A stretch of 10,701 nucleotides of DNA from Candidatus Levyibacteriota bacterium (GCA_003173995.1 PRDT01000065.1:1-10701), one strand, 5' to 3'; positions 1 through 6,055 are shown, counted from the stretch's first letter. The notes: generated from the sequence alone by a model not told the origin. Made by a program: numbers and translations.

Positions 1-102
1 TGCAACTTTCTGTAGAGCAAAGATAGCTCGCACGGCAAGAAAACCAACTACTAAAAGCAAAATAAAAAGGACAAATTTTTGGCGTTTACGCATTCTAGGC
101 AT
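1..102 (-). CDS. Membrane protein, N-terminal part only
   Basis: Only the first 34 residues are in the window; the gene continues past base 1. The start at 102 is ATG, followed by a basic stretch (PRMRKRQK) and then a hydrophobic run at about residues 10-30, which looks like a signal anchor or first membrane segment with a cytoplasmic N-terminus. The start codon lies inside the end of tpiA (8-nt overlap, 95-102), and no Shine-Dalgarno site is visible, so translation is probably coupled to tpiA. Function cannot be told from this fragment. The overlap and the membrane-anchor pattern are visible; the operon with tpiA is inferred. Confidence 0.6.
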   Translation of the reverse strand, partial: MPRMRKRQKFVLFILLLVVGFLAVRAIFALQKVA

Positions 103-760
103 GTTGAATTAAGCTTATGAAGTCTTTTGGAGCAAGGCTTGCGCCCCCAACCAAAACTCCATCTATTGATGGTAATTGAGTATAGTTTGCGATATCTTCC
201 GCTGTCACACTACCACCGTAGAGTACATATGATACACCATTTTGAGCTTTAAGAAAACCAGCTACTGCTTCGGCATCAGATGGATCATCTGGGTGACCTG
301 TTCCAATCGCTGCAACTGGCTCATAGGCAACAATATTCACTCCCTCTGGGATTTTCCCTTCTTTTGAATCGACACAGTAGACAACTTGTAGACCATATGC
401 ATGGGCTTGTTTTACCTTTTCAAAAAGCATTTCATCTGTCTCATGAAAGTATCGTCTTCTTTCTGAATGACCAATAATTACATATGTTGCAAAATCTTTG
501 ATCAATCTGCCTGAAACTTCTCCTGTATAAGCTCCTTCTGAAAAAGAAGACACATCTTGTGCTCCAATAGCAAATGGTATTTGCTGCTTTTTTACTTCTT
601 CTGCACAGAGTGAGAGAAGTGGGAATGGAGGACAGATAACAACTTCTCTTTCACTATCTTTAGTCAGATGAATATCCGCTGCTGCTTCAACAAACCATTG
701 TGTTGCTTCATCAGCCGTTTTGTGAGACTTCCAGTTAGCAATAAAAAACTGTTTTTTCAT
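95..760 (-). CDS. tpiA: Triosephosphate isomerase, compact form
   Basis: Cytoplasmic glycolytic/gluconeogenic enzyme that interconverts dihydroxyacetone phosphate and glyceraldehyde 3-phosphate. The 221-residue product has the family's catalytic set: N9-W-K11 near the N-terminus, H98 in GHSERR, and E147 in AYEP, followed by the mobile loop IGTG (152-155). The phosphate-binding signatures GGS (182-184) and the C-terminal LVGGASL are also present. It is about 30 residues shorter than typical bacterial enzymes (about 250). The segment between strand 5 (VVYCV) and strand 6 (IVAYEP) is only about 15 residues and lacks the usual CVGE motif, and the tryptophan normally found in YEPVWAIGTG is alanine. 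The compactness recalls archaeal TIMs. I chose the ATG at 760 because the reading frame upstream of it has no family similarity and runs into uvrD. Its TATAAT promoter overlaps the uvrD start. Confidence 0.93.
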   Translation of the reverse strand: MKKQFFIANWKSHKTADEATQWFVEAAADIHLTKDSEREVVICPPFPLLSLCAEEVKKQQIPFAIGAQDVSSFSEGAYTGEVSGRLIKDFATYVIIGHSERRRYFHETDEMLFEKVKQAHAYGLQVVYCVDSKEGKIPEGVNIVAYEPVAAIGTGHPDDPSDAEAVAGFLKAQNGVSYVLYGGSVTAEDIANYTQLPSIDGVLVGGASLAPKDFISLIQHA

Positions 761-761
761 A

Positions 762-770
762 TGGTACAAT
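762..770 (+). promoter_or_regulatory. Predicted extended -10 for uvrD
   Basis: TGGTACAAT fits the extended -10 form TGnTAnAAT; no convincing -35 is seen. The start point would be near 777, leaving about 15 nt before the ATG at 792. It overlaps the palindrome at 764-778. Confidence 0.35.
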
Positions 771-778
771 GACTGTAC
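764..778. repeat. Palindrome in the tpiA/uvrD divergent promoter
   Basis: GTACA-N5-TGTAC is a perfect 5-bp inverted repeat lying between the two divergent start codons, overlapping the predicted uvrD -10 and the predicted tpiA start point. It could be an operator for a dimeric repressor, or a chance match in a short intergenic region. Confidence 0.3.
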
Positions 779-784
779 ATTTTC

Positions 785-814
785 ATTATACATGGCAATT
801 CCTACGCTTCTCAA
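785..814 (-). promoter_or_regulatory. Predicted tpiA promoter
   Basis: On the minus strand there is a perfect TATAAT (790-785) preceded at 18 nt by TTGAGA (814-809), which matches the -35 consensus at 5 of 6 bases. The start point would be near 778, giving a leader of about 18 nt without a clear Shine-Dalgarno site. The promoter lies across the first codons of the divergent helicase gene. Confidence 0.55.
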
Positions 815-2627
815 GGATCTAAATCCCGAGCAACAACAAGCAGTCCTCGCAACTGACGGACCTATCATTATTCTGGCAGGTGCAGGATCAGGCAAGACTC
901 GTGTTTTGACCTATAAAGTCATTTATCTTATTCAAGAAAAGCATATCGCTCCCGATGATATTCTTATGGTAACCTTTACCAATAAAGCCGCAAATGAGAT
1001 GAAAGAAAGAATGGAAAAGCTCATAGAAAGAGGCCCCAAGCCTCTTATCACAACATTTCATTCTCTTTGCGCGCGAATTCTTCGCCTTGATGGAAAATAT
1101 GTAGGCTTCAGTCCATCTTTTGCAATTTATGATTCAGCTGATCAATTAGATGCAGTCAAACAGACCATGGCAACTCTGGGTCTTTCCATCAAAGAATACA
1201 AGCCGGCAGTCCTTCATGCAATGATCTCTCAGGCAAAAAATGAGCTACTCACGCCTGAGCAATATCTTTCTTTTGCCAAAGGACATTTTCAAGAAACTGT
1301 GGGAATTGTATATAAGATGTATGAGAAATTGCTGAAAGAGAACAATGCTCTCGATTTTGATGATCTTCTTTTGCTGACTGTAAAACTGTTTGAACAACAA
1401 AAAGAAGTCTTAGCAAAATATCAAGAAAAATTTCAATACATTTTAATTGATGAGTATCAGGATACGAATAAAGCACAGTATAAATTGACTAGACTTCTTG
1501 GAGCAAAATGGAAAAATATCTGTGTTGTTGGAGATTTTTCCCAAAGTATTTATAGCTGGCGAGGGGCTGATTTTCGCAATCTCTCAAAATTTACTGTAGA
1601 TTTTGCCGATACGAAGACATTTAAACTCGCCCAAAATTATCGCTCAACCCAAAAAATTCTAGATGCTGCATCTTCAGTTATCTCACACAATACAACGCAT
1701 CCTGTACTTGAACTCTGGACTGAAAATCCAGATGGTGAAGATATTACTCTTTATGAAGCACGAAACGAAGAAGATGAAGCAAAATTTATAGCTGGATTTG
1801 TCCAAAATTATGGGAAAGAGCATCTATCAGATATTGCAGTTTTGTATCGAACCAACGCCCAATCTCGTGTGATTGAAGAAATATTCTTACATATGGGAAT
1901 TCCCTATATTCTAGTTGGGGGTACAAAATTCTATGAGAGAAAAGAAATTAAGGATGTTTTGGCTTATTTGCGCTTTTTGGCCAATCCAAAAGATATGATC
2001 TCATATAAAAGACTTGAAAAACTTGGCAAGGGTCGATTTGGAAAATTTGTCGAATTTCAAGGATCTTTTGACCCTGACATACAACAGCCAACAATAGATA
2101 TTTTAGATAATGTCTTGAAAGCAACAGGATATCTCGAACTTTATGATGAAAAAGATGAAGAAGATAGACAGCGTTTAGAAAATATTAAAGAACTTCGCTC
2201 AGTTGCATTAGCTTTTCCTGAAGTCAATCATTTTTTGGAGAATGTCTCACTTGTCGAGCAAGAACAACTTCCCGATCATCCAACTGAAGGAGACAAGAAA
2301 AATGCTGTAACACTTATGACTCTTCATGCAGCAAAGGGCCTAGAATTCCCCATTGTCTTTATGATAGGCATGGAAGAAGGACTATTTCCGCATAGCCGTG
2401 CTTTAATGGACAAACATGAATTAGAGGAGGAACGCAGACTTGCCTACGTTGGTATGACAAGAGCCAGGAAAAAGCTTTTCCTTACTTTTGCTCAGAGGCG
2501 ACTTTTCTTTGGACAAAGGACATCAAATACTGTTTCACGATTTCTCATGGAACTGCCTGAAAAAGTCCTTGCCAATCATCTTTCTTCATCTTACTATGAA
2601 GATAACGACCAACCTGACTATCTATGA
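792..2627 (+). CDS. uvrD: UvrD/PcrA/Rep-type DNA helicase, superfamily 1A
   Basis: ATP-driven 3'-5' DNA helicase for nucleotide excision repair, mismatch repair or replication restart. The motifs run in order: Q-motif region (NPEQQQAV, 11-18), Walker A GAGSGKT (30-36), motif Ia VTFTNKAANEM, Walker B DEYQDT (220-225), motif III VVGDFSQSIYSWRGAD (from 245), motif IV NYRST, motif V LMTLHAAKGLEF and motif VI LAYVGMTRARKKL. At 611 residues it is shorter than PcrA/UvrD (about 720). About 60 residues are missing from the 2B region between the FLANP stretch and motif V, including the usual PKRGIG segment, and there is no C-terminal Tudor-like tail. Motif III has FS where most relatives have DDQ or a similar acidic pair. 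The symbol marks the family; it could equally be called pcrA. It ends in a 4-nt ATGA overlap with the next gene. Confidence 0.93.
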   Translation: MAIPTLLKDLNPEQQQAVLATDGPIIILAGAGSGKTRVLTYKVIYLIQEKHIAPDDILMVTFTNKAANEMKERMEKLIERGPKPLITTFHSLCARILRLDGKYVGFSPSFAIYDSADQLDAVKQTMATLGLSIKEYKPAVLHAMISQAKNELLTPEQYLSFAKGHFQETVGIVYKMYEKLLKENNALDFDDLLLLTVKLFEQQKEVLAKYQEKFQYILIDEYQDTNKAQYKLTRLLGAKWKNICVVGDFSQSIYSWRGADFRNLSKFTVDFADTKTFKLAQNYRSTQKILDAASSVISHNTTHPVLELWTENPDGEDITLYEARNEEDEAKFIAGFVQNYGKEHLSDIAVLYRTNAQSRVIEEIFLHMGIPYILVGGTKFYERKEIKDVLAYLRFLANPKDMISYKRLEKLGKGRFGKFVEFQGSFDPDIQQPTIDILDNVLKATGYLELYDEKDEEDRQRLENIKELRSVALAFPEVNHFLENVSLVEQEQLPDHPTEGDKKNAVTLMTLHAAKGLEFPIVFMIGMEEGLFPHSRALMDKHELEEERRLAYVGMTRARKKLFLTFAQRRLFFGQRTSNTVSRFLMELPEKVLANHLSSSYYEDNDQPDYL

Positions 2628-3655
2628 CCGCACTCTTATCAGTAACAGAAAAAGATAAAGATGTATTTAATTCACTTGCAACACATCCTCTGCAAAGTTA
2701 TGAATGGGGAGAATTTCGACAAGCAACAGGAATACGAGTTATTAGGAAAATGCTTGCAGAAAGTGGCAAGCCAACACAAAGTATACAACTGACTATTCAT
2801 CCCATCCCACATACTTCATGGACAATTGGATATTTACCAAAAGGCACTAAGCCAACTGCTCCACTTATTGAGGCATTAAAAACAATTGGAAGAGACAATA
2901 ATTGTATTTTTATACAACTTGAACCAAATGTCGCCTACGATACCGCGATGGAGGAAGAACTTCTTACCATGGGACTTTCTCATGCAGCACATCCATTATT
3001 TACCCAATATACTTTTCAACTTGACCTCACCAAGTCAGAAGATGAGTTACTCAAAAATATGCATTCCAAAACCCGTTACAACATTAAAGTCGCACAAAAG
3101 CATAATGTTGAAATAAAGGAAGAAGATTCAGAGGAAGCATTTAGAAACTATTGGCATCTAACTGAAGAGACAACCAAAAGACAAGGCTTCTATGCACATA
3201 CCAAAAAATATCATGAGCTTATGTGGCAGACTTTAAGCAAAGACAATCCCAAAGGACTTCAAGCACATTTATTTATTGGCAAATATTTACCTGAGGGTGA
3301 AAAAGAGAAAATTTCTCTTGTTGCCTGGATTCTTTTTACTTTTCAAGACAAACTCTACTATCCATATGGTTCTTCCAGTCAGCTTTATAGAAATGTTATG
3401 GCATCAAATTTGATGATGTGGGAAGCAATACGATTTGGAAAAGAAAAGAAATTAAAAATTTTTGACATGTGGGGATCCTTAGGGGAAAATCCTGATACAA
3501 ATGATCCATGGTATGGATTCCATAGACTAAAAATGGGATATAATCCAACGCTGATAAAATTTATTGGAAGTTATGATCTTGTCCTTAATCCATTTCTCTA
3601 TAACGGATACAAATTTGCAGATAAACTCCGTTGGCTTCTGCTCAAATTTCGTTAA
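2624..3655 (+). CDS. FemAB-family peptidoglycan-bridge aminoacyltransferase
   Basis: The family (FemA/B/X) moves amino acids from aminoacyl-tRNA onto the peptide of lipid II or peptidoglycan at the cytoplasmic face of the membrane, building the interpeptide bridge. The 343-residue length fits a double GNAT-fold member without the long coiled-coil arm. Typical pieces are SYEWGEFRQATG (25-36), the short strand IGYLPKGT, the basic block SKTRYNIK (148-155), KLYYPYGSSS, and DMWG (281-284) followed by a GFHRLKMGYNP stretch, which resembles the family's C-terminal signature. The start ATG overlaps the helicase stop as ATGA, so it is likely coupled. Its stop codon shares the palindrome TTAA with the stop of the convergent methyltransferase. 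The specific amino acid added cannot be told. Confidence 0.82.
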   Translation: MTALLSVTEKDKDVFNSLATHPLQSYEWGEFRQATGIRVIRKMLAESGKPTQSIQLTIHPIPHTSWTIGYLPKGTKPTAPLIEALKTIGRDNNCIFIQLEPNVAYDTAMEEELLTMGLSHAAHPLFTQYTFQLDLTKSEDELLKNMHSKTRYNIKVAQKHNVEIKEEDSEEAFRNYWHLTEETTKRQGFYAHTKKYHELMWQTLSKDNPKGLQAHLFIGKYLPEGEKEKISLVAWILFTFQDKLYYPYGSSSQLYRNVMASNLMMWEAIRFGKEKKLKIFDMWGSLGENPDTNDPWYGFHRLKMGYNPTLIKFIGSYDLVLNPFLYNGYKFADKLRWLLLKFR

Positions 3656-4200
3656 GCAGTCATCTTGTAGATATATATTTCATGCTTTATGTCATGCTTG
3701 ACAAGATGTAATCTTCCTTTGAATAACTTTACTGGCATCTCATATCGGTAACTAATAAATCTTGTCCCTGGCTTTACTTCTTGTAAAAATTTAGGCGTCA
3801 ATCTTTTGAGCGCATTCGGAATAAGATACATAATAATAACTGTTGCGTCACTCAGTGGAACTTTGAAAAAGTTTTCTTTTTTTAGTGTTAAATGCGGCGC
3901 TTTCTGCTTCCAAATATTATATTTTGCCATAACAAACCGGAGTGGATCTATCTCAACACCAATTCCTTTTGCACCAAATTCTTTCGTTGCCGTGATAAGT
4001 GCTTCACCTGTTCCACAACCCAAGTCATATACAACGTCTTGTTTCCCAACTTTTGCTAATGTCAGCATTGCTAAGATAACATCTTTTGGAGTTTGCCACC
4101 AAGGAGCCCATGGACTGTCTGGAGGCCAAATAGCTGATAAACAATACAAAAGGAATAAAATTATGGCGATGAGGAGAATATCAATAACAATACCAAACAT
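3652..4200 (-). CDS. Membrane-anchored class I SAM-dependent methyltransferase
   Basis: The protein has 182 residues. Residues 3-24 form a membrane segment, followed by a WPPDSPWAPWWQTP linker and a Rossmann methyltransferase core with motif I VVYDLGCGTG (56-65), the acidic end of strand 2 in GVEID (81-85), and the later strands VIIMYLIP and KPGTRFISYRYEMP. The arrangement of one N-terminal helix, a proline/tryptophan-rich linker before the core, and a 'YDLG..G...(F)GA.G.GVEIDP' core matches bacterial relatives of the FAM173 (ATPSC-KMT/ANT-KMT) lysine methyltransferases. Substrate here is unknown; membrane proteins are a reasonable guess. It lies 13 nt behind sodX but also has a -10-like TACAAT ending 7 nt before its ATG, so it may have its own leaderless transcript. 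Confidence 0.72.
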   Translation of the reverse strand: MFGIVIDILLIAIILFLLYCLSAIWPPDSPWAPWWQTPKDVILAMLTLAKVGKQDVVYDLGCGTGEALITATKEFGAKGIGVEIDPLRFVMAKYNIWKQKAPHLTLKKENFFKVPLSDATVIIMYLIPNALKRLTPKFLQEVKPGTRFISYRYEMPVKLFKGRLHLVKHDIKHEIYIYKMTA

Positions 4201-4207
4201 AGGTATT

Positions 4208-4213
4208 ATTGTA
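4208..4213 (-). promoter_or_regulatory. Predicted -10 of the methyltransferase gene
   Basis: TACAAT reads toward the gene and leaves 7 nt to the ATG at 4200, so a transcript would begin at or 1 nt before the start codon. No -35 is recognisable and the hexamer lies next to the sodX stop, so read-through from sodNX is an alternative. Confidence 0.3.
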
Positions 4214-4531
4214 CTATGACTTTTGAAAAATTACGCGACCAATAATGTCTTTTTTCTTAATCCATCCAAAGTCACGGCTATCAGTACTATTCTCTTTATT
4301 GATACCAACTACCCACACTTTATCTTTTTCTAATTTTTCAATTTTTTTTATCAAAAATTGACGAGTATTCGGATGAAAAAAAGCAACAATGTCATTGAGG
4401 TGAAACCAAACAAAAAACCATTGTTTTTGAAGCAAAACTTTTTCTCCTTCACGAAGAACTGGACTCATACTCTCTCCTTTAATACGAAATGCTTGAAATG
4501 GAAAAAATTTGAGGAGAAATGAAGAAAACAC
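4214..4531 (-). CDS. sodX: Nickel-type superoxide dismutase maturation protease (S26 family)
   Basis: Signal-peptidase-like Ser/Lys protease that trims the propeptide of nickel superoxide dismutase so that the mature enzyme starts with the nickel-binding histidine. The 105-residue protein shows the S26 boxes: the nucleophile S21 in KGESMSP, the general base K62 in LIKKIEK, and the C-terminal DSRDFG (84-89). It starts with GTG at 4531, 2 nt after the sodN stop. An AGGA (4543-4540) with 8-nt spacing sits in the end of sodN and supports this start. The N-terminus is hydrophobic (residues 1-15) but too short for a clear membrane helix, so the protease may be cytoplasmic or only peripherally bound. 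The pairing directly behind sodN is the classical arrangement and makes the call firm. Confidence 0.9.
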   Translation of the reverse strand: MFSSFLLKFFPFQAFRIKGESMSPVLREGEKVLLQKQWFFVWFHLNDIVAFFHPNTRQFLIKKIEKLEKDKVWVVGINKENSTDSRDFGWIKKKDIIGRVIFQKS

Positions 4532-4533
4532 AA

Positions 4534-4968
4534 TTATTTTCCTGCTTTTGATTTAGAAAAGATATCTGCAATTTCATTAACAGCATCAACTAATTTTTGT
4601 GCTGCTTCATGACTTACATGCTGTTTATTCTCCGAGCATAATTTTGCTGCTTTCCAGAATGTCTCATGAAGATTTGGAAACATTTCTAAATGCTCTGGCT
4701 TGAAATAATCTGTCCAGAGAATAAGCAATTCTTCTTTACACTTTTGTGCATGTTCTTCTTTTGTCCATACCATTCTTACAAAATTATTTTTATCATCAAT
4801 TGATTGATTTTCTGAAGGAAGTGCTTCGATTTTTTCTACCATCTTGGCAACTGTTGCAGCAGCAATTTGAGCTGGTTTTGGATCATAAATACCGCACGGA
4901 ACATCACAGTGAGCACTTATTTCATCTTGAGGAAGAATATCAGTAAGTACATTCAGAAGTGCTTTCAT
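4534..4968 (-). CDS. sodN: Nickel-containing superoxide dismutase
   Basis: Converts superoxide to oxygen and hydrogen peroxide using one nickel per subunit; the family forms a hexamer. The nickel hook is intact: H20-C21-D22-V23-P24-C25-G26-I27-Y28-D29-P30, which becomes H1, C2, P5, C6 and Y9 after removal of the propeptide. Nickel is bound by H1 (amine and imidazole), C2 and C6. The rest fits the four-helix family: a basic segment leading to EEHAQKCKEE, then LWTDYFKPEHLE (84-95) and PNLHE. The propeptide is 19 residues, a little longer than the Streptomyces one, and is not a secretion signal, so a cytoplasmic enzyme is expected. The mature form would be 125 residues. Cleavage should be done by the adjacent sodX product. 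A TATAAG 9 nt upstream may give sodN its own promoter. Confidence 0.95.
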   Translation of the reverse strand: MKALLNVLTDILPQDEISAHCDVPCGIYDPKPAQIAAATVAKMVEKIEALPSENQSIDDKNNFVRMVWTKEEHAQKCKEELLILWTDYFKPEHLEMFPNLHETFWKAAKLCSENKQHVSHEAAQKLVDAVNEIADIFSKSKAGK

Positions 4969-4977
4969 ATTTCTTTT

Positions 4978-4983
4978 CTTATA
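4978..4983 (-). promoter_or_regulatory. Predicted -10 of sodN
   Basis: TATAAG (5 of 6 consensus bases) ends 9 nt before the sodN ATG, which would place the start point about 3 nt upstream of the start codon. No good -35 is seen at 17 nt. sodN may also be transcribed from the promoter of the small gene upstream. Confidence 0.35.
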
Positions 4984-5005
4984 CTAGTAGAAATAGCTTA
5001 ATAAA

Positions 5006-5146
5006 TCAATGGCCTATGAGATAGCTTGATCCATAAACATCAGCGAGCGTTGGTAATGCAAGATAGAGAAATAAAGAAAGTGAAAAGAGCAAAACAATAA
5101 TTACAGTAAGTGCGTCAAACATGGCATTTCGAGGCTGAGTATTCAT
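5006..5146 (-). CDS. Small single-pass membrane protein, 46 residues
   Basis: No family recognised. A short polar N-terminus (MNTQPRNAMF) is followed by one hydrophobic helix at about residues 12-32 and a short tail ending SSYLIGH. The ATG at 5146 is chosen because a TATAGT (5158-5153) lies exactly 6 nt before it, as in other leaderless starts here; a TTG at 5188 in the same frame would put three regulator-like repeats inside the coding sequence. It sits between the response-regulator gene (64 nt upstream) and sodN (37 nt downstream). A role in stress sensing at the membrane or a link with the dismutase is possible but unsupported beyond position. Confidence 0.55.
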   Translation of the reverse strand: MNTQPRNAMFDALTVIIVLLFSLSLFLYLALPTLADVYGSSYLIGH

Positions 5147-5152
5147 GCTGTG

Positions 5153-5158
5153 ACTATA
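5153..5158 (-). promoter_or_regulatory. Predicted -10 of the small membrane-protein gene
   Basis: TATAGT followed by exactly 6 nt and then ATG gives a predicted leaderless transcript beginning at 5146. The -35 is poor, but three short direct repeats occupy about -32 to -62, where an activator could substitute for it. Confidence 0.4.
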
Positions 5159-5177
5159 GAAAATCTCTGTTACAAAA

Positions 5178-5208
5178 GGACAAGACAAGTGGTAAGACTT
5201 GGATAAGA
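5178..5208. repeat. Three phased short direct repeats, candidate response-regulator site
   Basis: On the plus strand GGACAAGA (5178-5185), GGTAAGA (5191-5197) and GGATAAGA (5201-5208) recur with 12- and 11-bp steps. OmpR/PhoB-type regulators bind direct half-sites with about 11-bp spacing. The block lies directly behind the response-regulator gene and about 32-62 bp upstream of the predicted start of the small membrane-protein transcript. Binding is inferred only from spacing and position. Confidence 0.35.
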
Positions 5209-5210
5209 AG

Positions 5211-5879
5211 TTATTCTTTGATCATATATCCAAATCCTCTTACAGAATGGATAAGCTTTTTCTTATAATCAGCATCAATTTTTTTACGAAGATATCCTAT
5301 ATACACATCAACAACCCTCGTATCAACCTCATAGGAATAAAGCCAGACTCTATTGAGTATCATTTCCCTAGTCAAAACCCTTCCTTTGTTACTTATTAAA
5401 TATTGGAGCAATTTAAATTCATGGGGAGAAAGTTGAATTAATTTTCCAGACCTTTTCACTTCAAATGTCTTATTATTTAATTCCAAATCCCCAACTTGTA
5501 ACTTAACATCTTCACCGTGTCTGAGTCTTGCTCTCACTCGTGCGAGAAGCTCATCTGCCACAAAAGGCTTGGTGACATAGTCATCGGCTCCCAAATTGAG
5601 TCCTTTAATAACATCTGAGACATCATCTTTTGCAGTAAGAATAATAATAGGGAGATCTGGATATTTCTTACGAATTTCAATACAGACAGCCTCCCCAGTA
5701 ACATTTGGCAAGCCCAAATCGAGCAAAACCAAATCAGGTTGTGATTTTTTAATCAGATTTAATGCCGCAACACCGTCAATTGCGGTCTCAACTGCATACC
5801 CATTATCAAGTAACAACTCTTTTAAGAATTCTTGAATACTTGGGTCGTCTTCAACAACAAGAACTTTATTTACCATCAT
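5211..5879 (-). CDS. OmpR/PhoB-family response regulator
   Basis: Two-component transcription factor of 222 residues. The receiver domain (about 4-118) has the acidic pair E10-D11-D12, the phospho-acceptor D54 in LVLLDLGLP, the switch T82 and the conserved K104-P105. A winged-helix DNA-binding domain (about 127-222) follows, with the typical LSPHEFKLLQYLISNKGRVLTREMI-like region split across helices and the end VRGFGYMI. All phosphorylation residues are intact. No histidine kinase is encoded in the window, so its partner is elsewhere. ATG at 5879 or the next codon at 5876 may be used; a good promoter places the start point near 5882, so the mRNA is almost leaderless. Its target may include itself and the small protein/sodN genes downstream, as similar phased repeats occur in front of both. 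Confidence 0.93.
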   Translation of the reverse strand: MMVNKVLVVEDDPSIQEFLKELLLDNGYAVETAIDGVAALNLIKKSQPDLVLLDLGLPNVTGEAVCIEIRKKYPDLPIIILTAKDDVSDVIKGLNLGADDYVTKPFVADELLARVRARLRHGEDVKLQVGDLELNNKTFEVKRSGKLIQLSPHEFKLLQYLISNKGRVLTREMILNRVWLYSYEVDTRVVDVYIGYLRKKIDADYKKKLIHSVRGFGYMIKE

Positions 5880-5888
5880 AGTTTCGAG

Positions 5889-5917
5889 ATATTAGCACTT
5901 TTACGATCCGTATTCAA
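5889..5917 (-). promoter_or_regulatory. Predicted promoter of the response-regulator gene
   Basis: On the minus strand TTGAAT (5917-5912), a 17-nt spacer, and TAATAT (5894-5889) preceded by TGC form an extended -10 promoter. The start point would be near 5882, 3 nt before the ATG at 5879. Confidence 0.6.
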
Positions 5918-5923
5918 TGCTAT

Positions 5924-5950
5924 CTTGAAAAGCCTTACCAAACTCTTACA
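5924..5950. repeat. Phased CTTAC/CTTG repeats upstream of the response-regulator -35
   Basis: On the plus strand CTTGA (5924), CTTACCA (5934-5940) and CTTACA (5945-5950) recur with 10- and 11-bp steps, just upstream of the -35 (about -42 to -67). CTTACCA also occurs, on the other strand, in the repeat block at 5178-5208. They may be autoregulatory half-sites; the motif is short, so chance is possible. Confidence 0.3.
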
Positions 5951-5958
5951 ATTCTCCC

Positions 5959-5988
5959 GCAGGCAGAGTCTTTTTTACCCCTGCCTGC
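5959..5988. repeat. GC-rich inverted repeat (GCAGGCAG / CTGCCTGC)
   Basis: Perfect 8-bp arms GCAGGCAG (5959-5966) and CTGCCTGC (5981-5988) enclose a 14-nt T-rich loop. It stands out from AT-rich surroundings. Similar CCTGCCTGC/GCAGGCAGG palindromes are, from memory, scattered through some Patescibacteria genomes, so it may be a dispersed repeat. It is not followed by a T run on either strand at terminator distance. Confidence 0.45.
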
Positions 5989-6055
5989 AAAGGATACGCT
6001 ACTTTTTGTCTCTTTGTATTATCATAAGTAAACAATATATATTTTCATGTGAATT

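Noticed and set aside
761..895. N-terminal extension of the triosephosphate isomerase frame on the minus strand up to 895
   Set aside because: The extra 45 residues have no TIM similarity and lie inside the helicase Walker A region; the ATG at 760 gives the usual NWK position and follows a TATAAT promoter.
2624..2627. TGA read as glycine (alternative genetic code)
   Set aside because: TGA ends the helicase at the expected length and overlaps the start of the next gene as ATGA, and the same overlap type recurs at 8580-8583 and 6713-6716.
4969..5005. A Nur-type box in front of sodN
   Set aside because: No TGCAA-N5-TTGCA or near match is visible upstream of sodN, so direct control of sodN by the Fur-family regulator is not supported here.
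5006..5188. Longer version of the small membrane protein starting with TTG at 5188
   Set aside because: TTG without a ribosome site, and the extension would include the predicted -10 and phased repeats; the ATG at 5146 fits the leaderless pattern exactly.
5959..5988. Inverted repeat as a Rho-independent terminator
   Set aside because: No T tract directly follows the stem on either strand; the only T run is in the loop.
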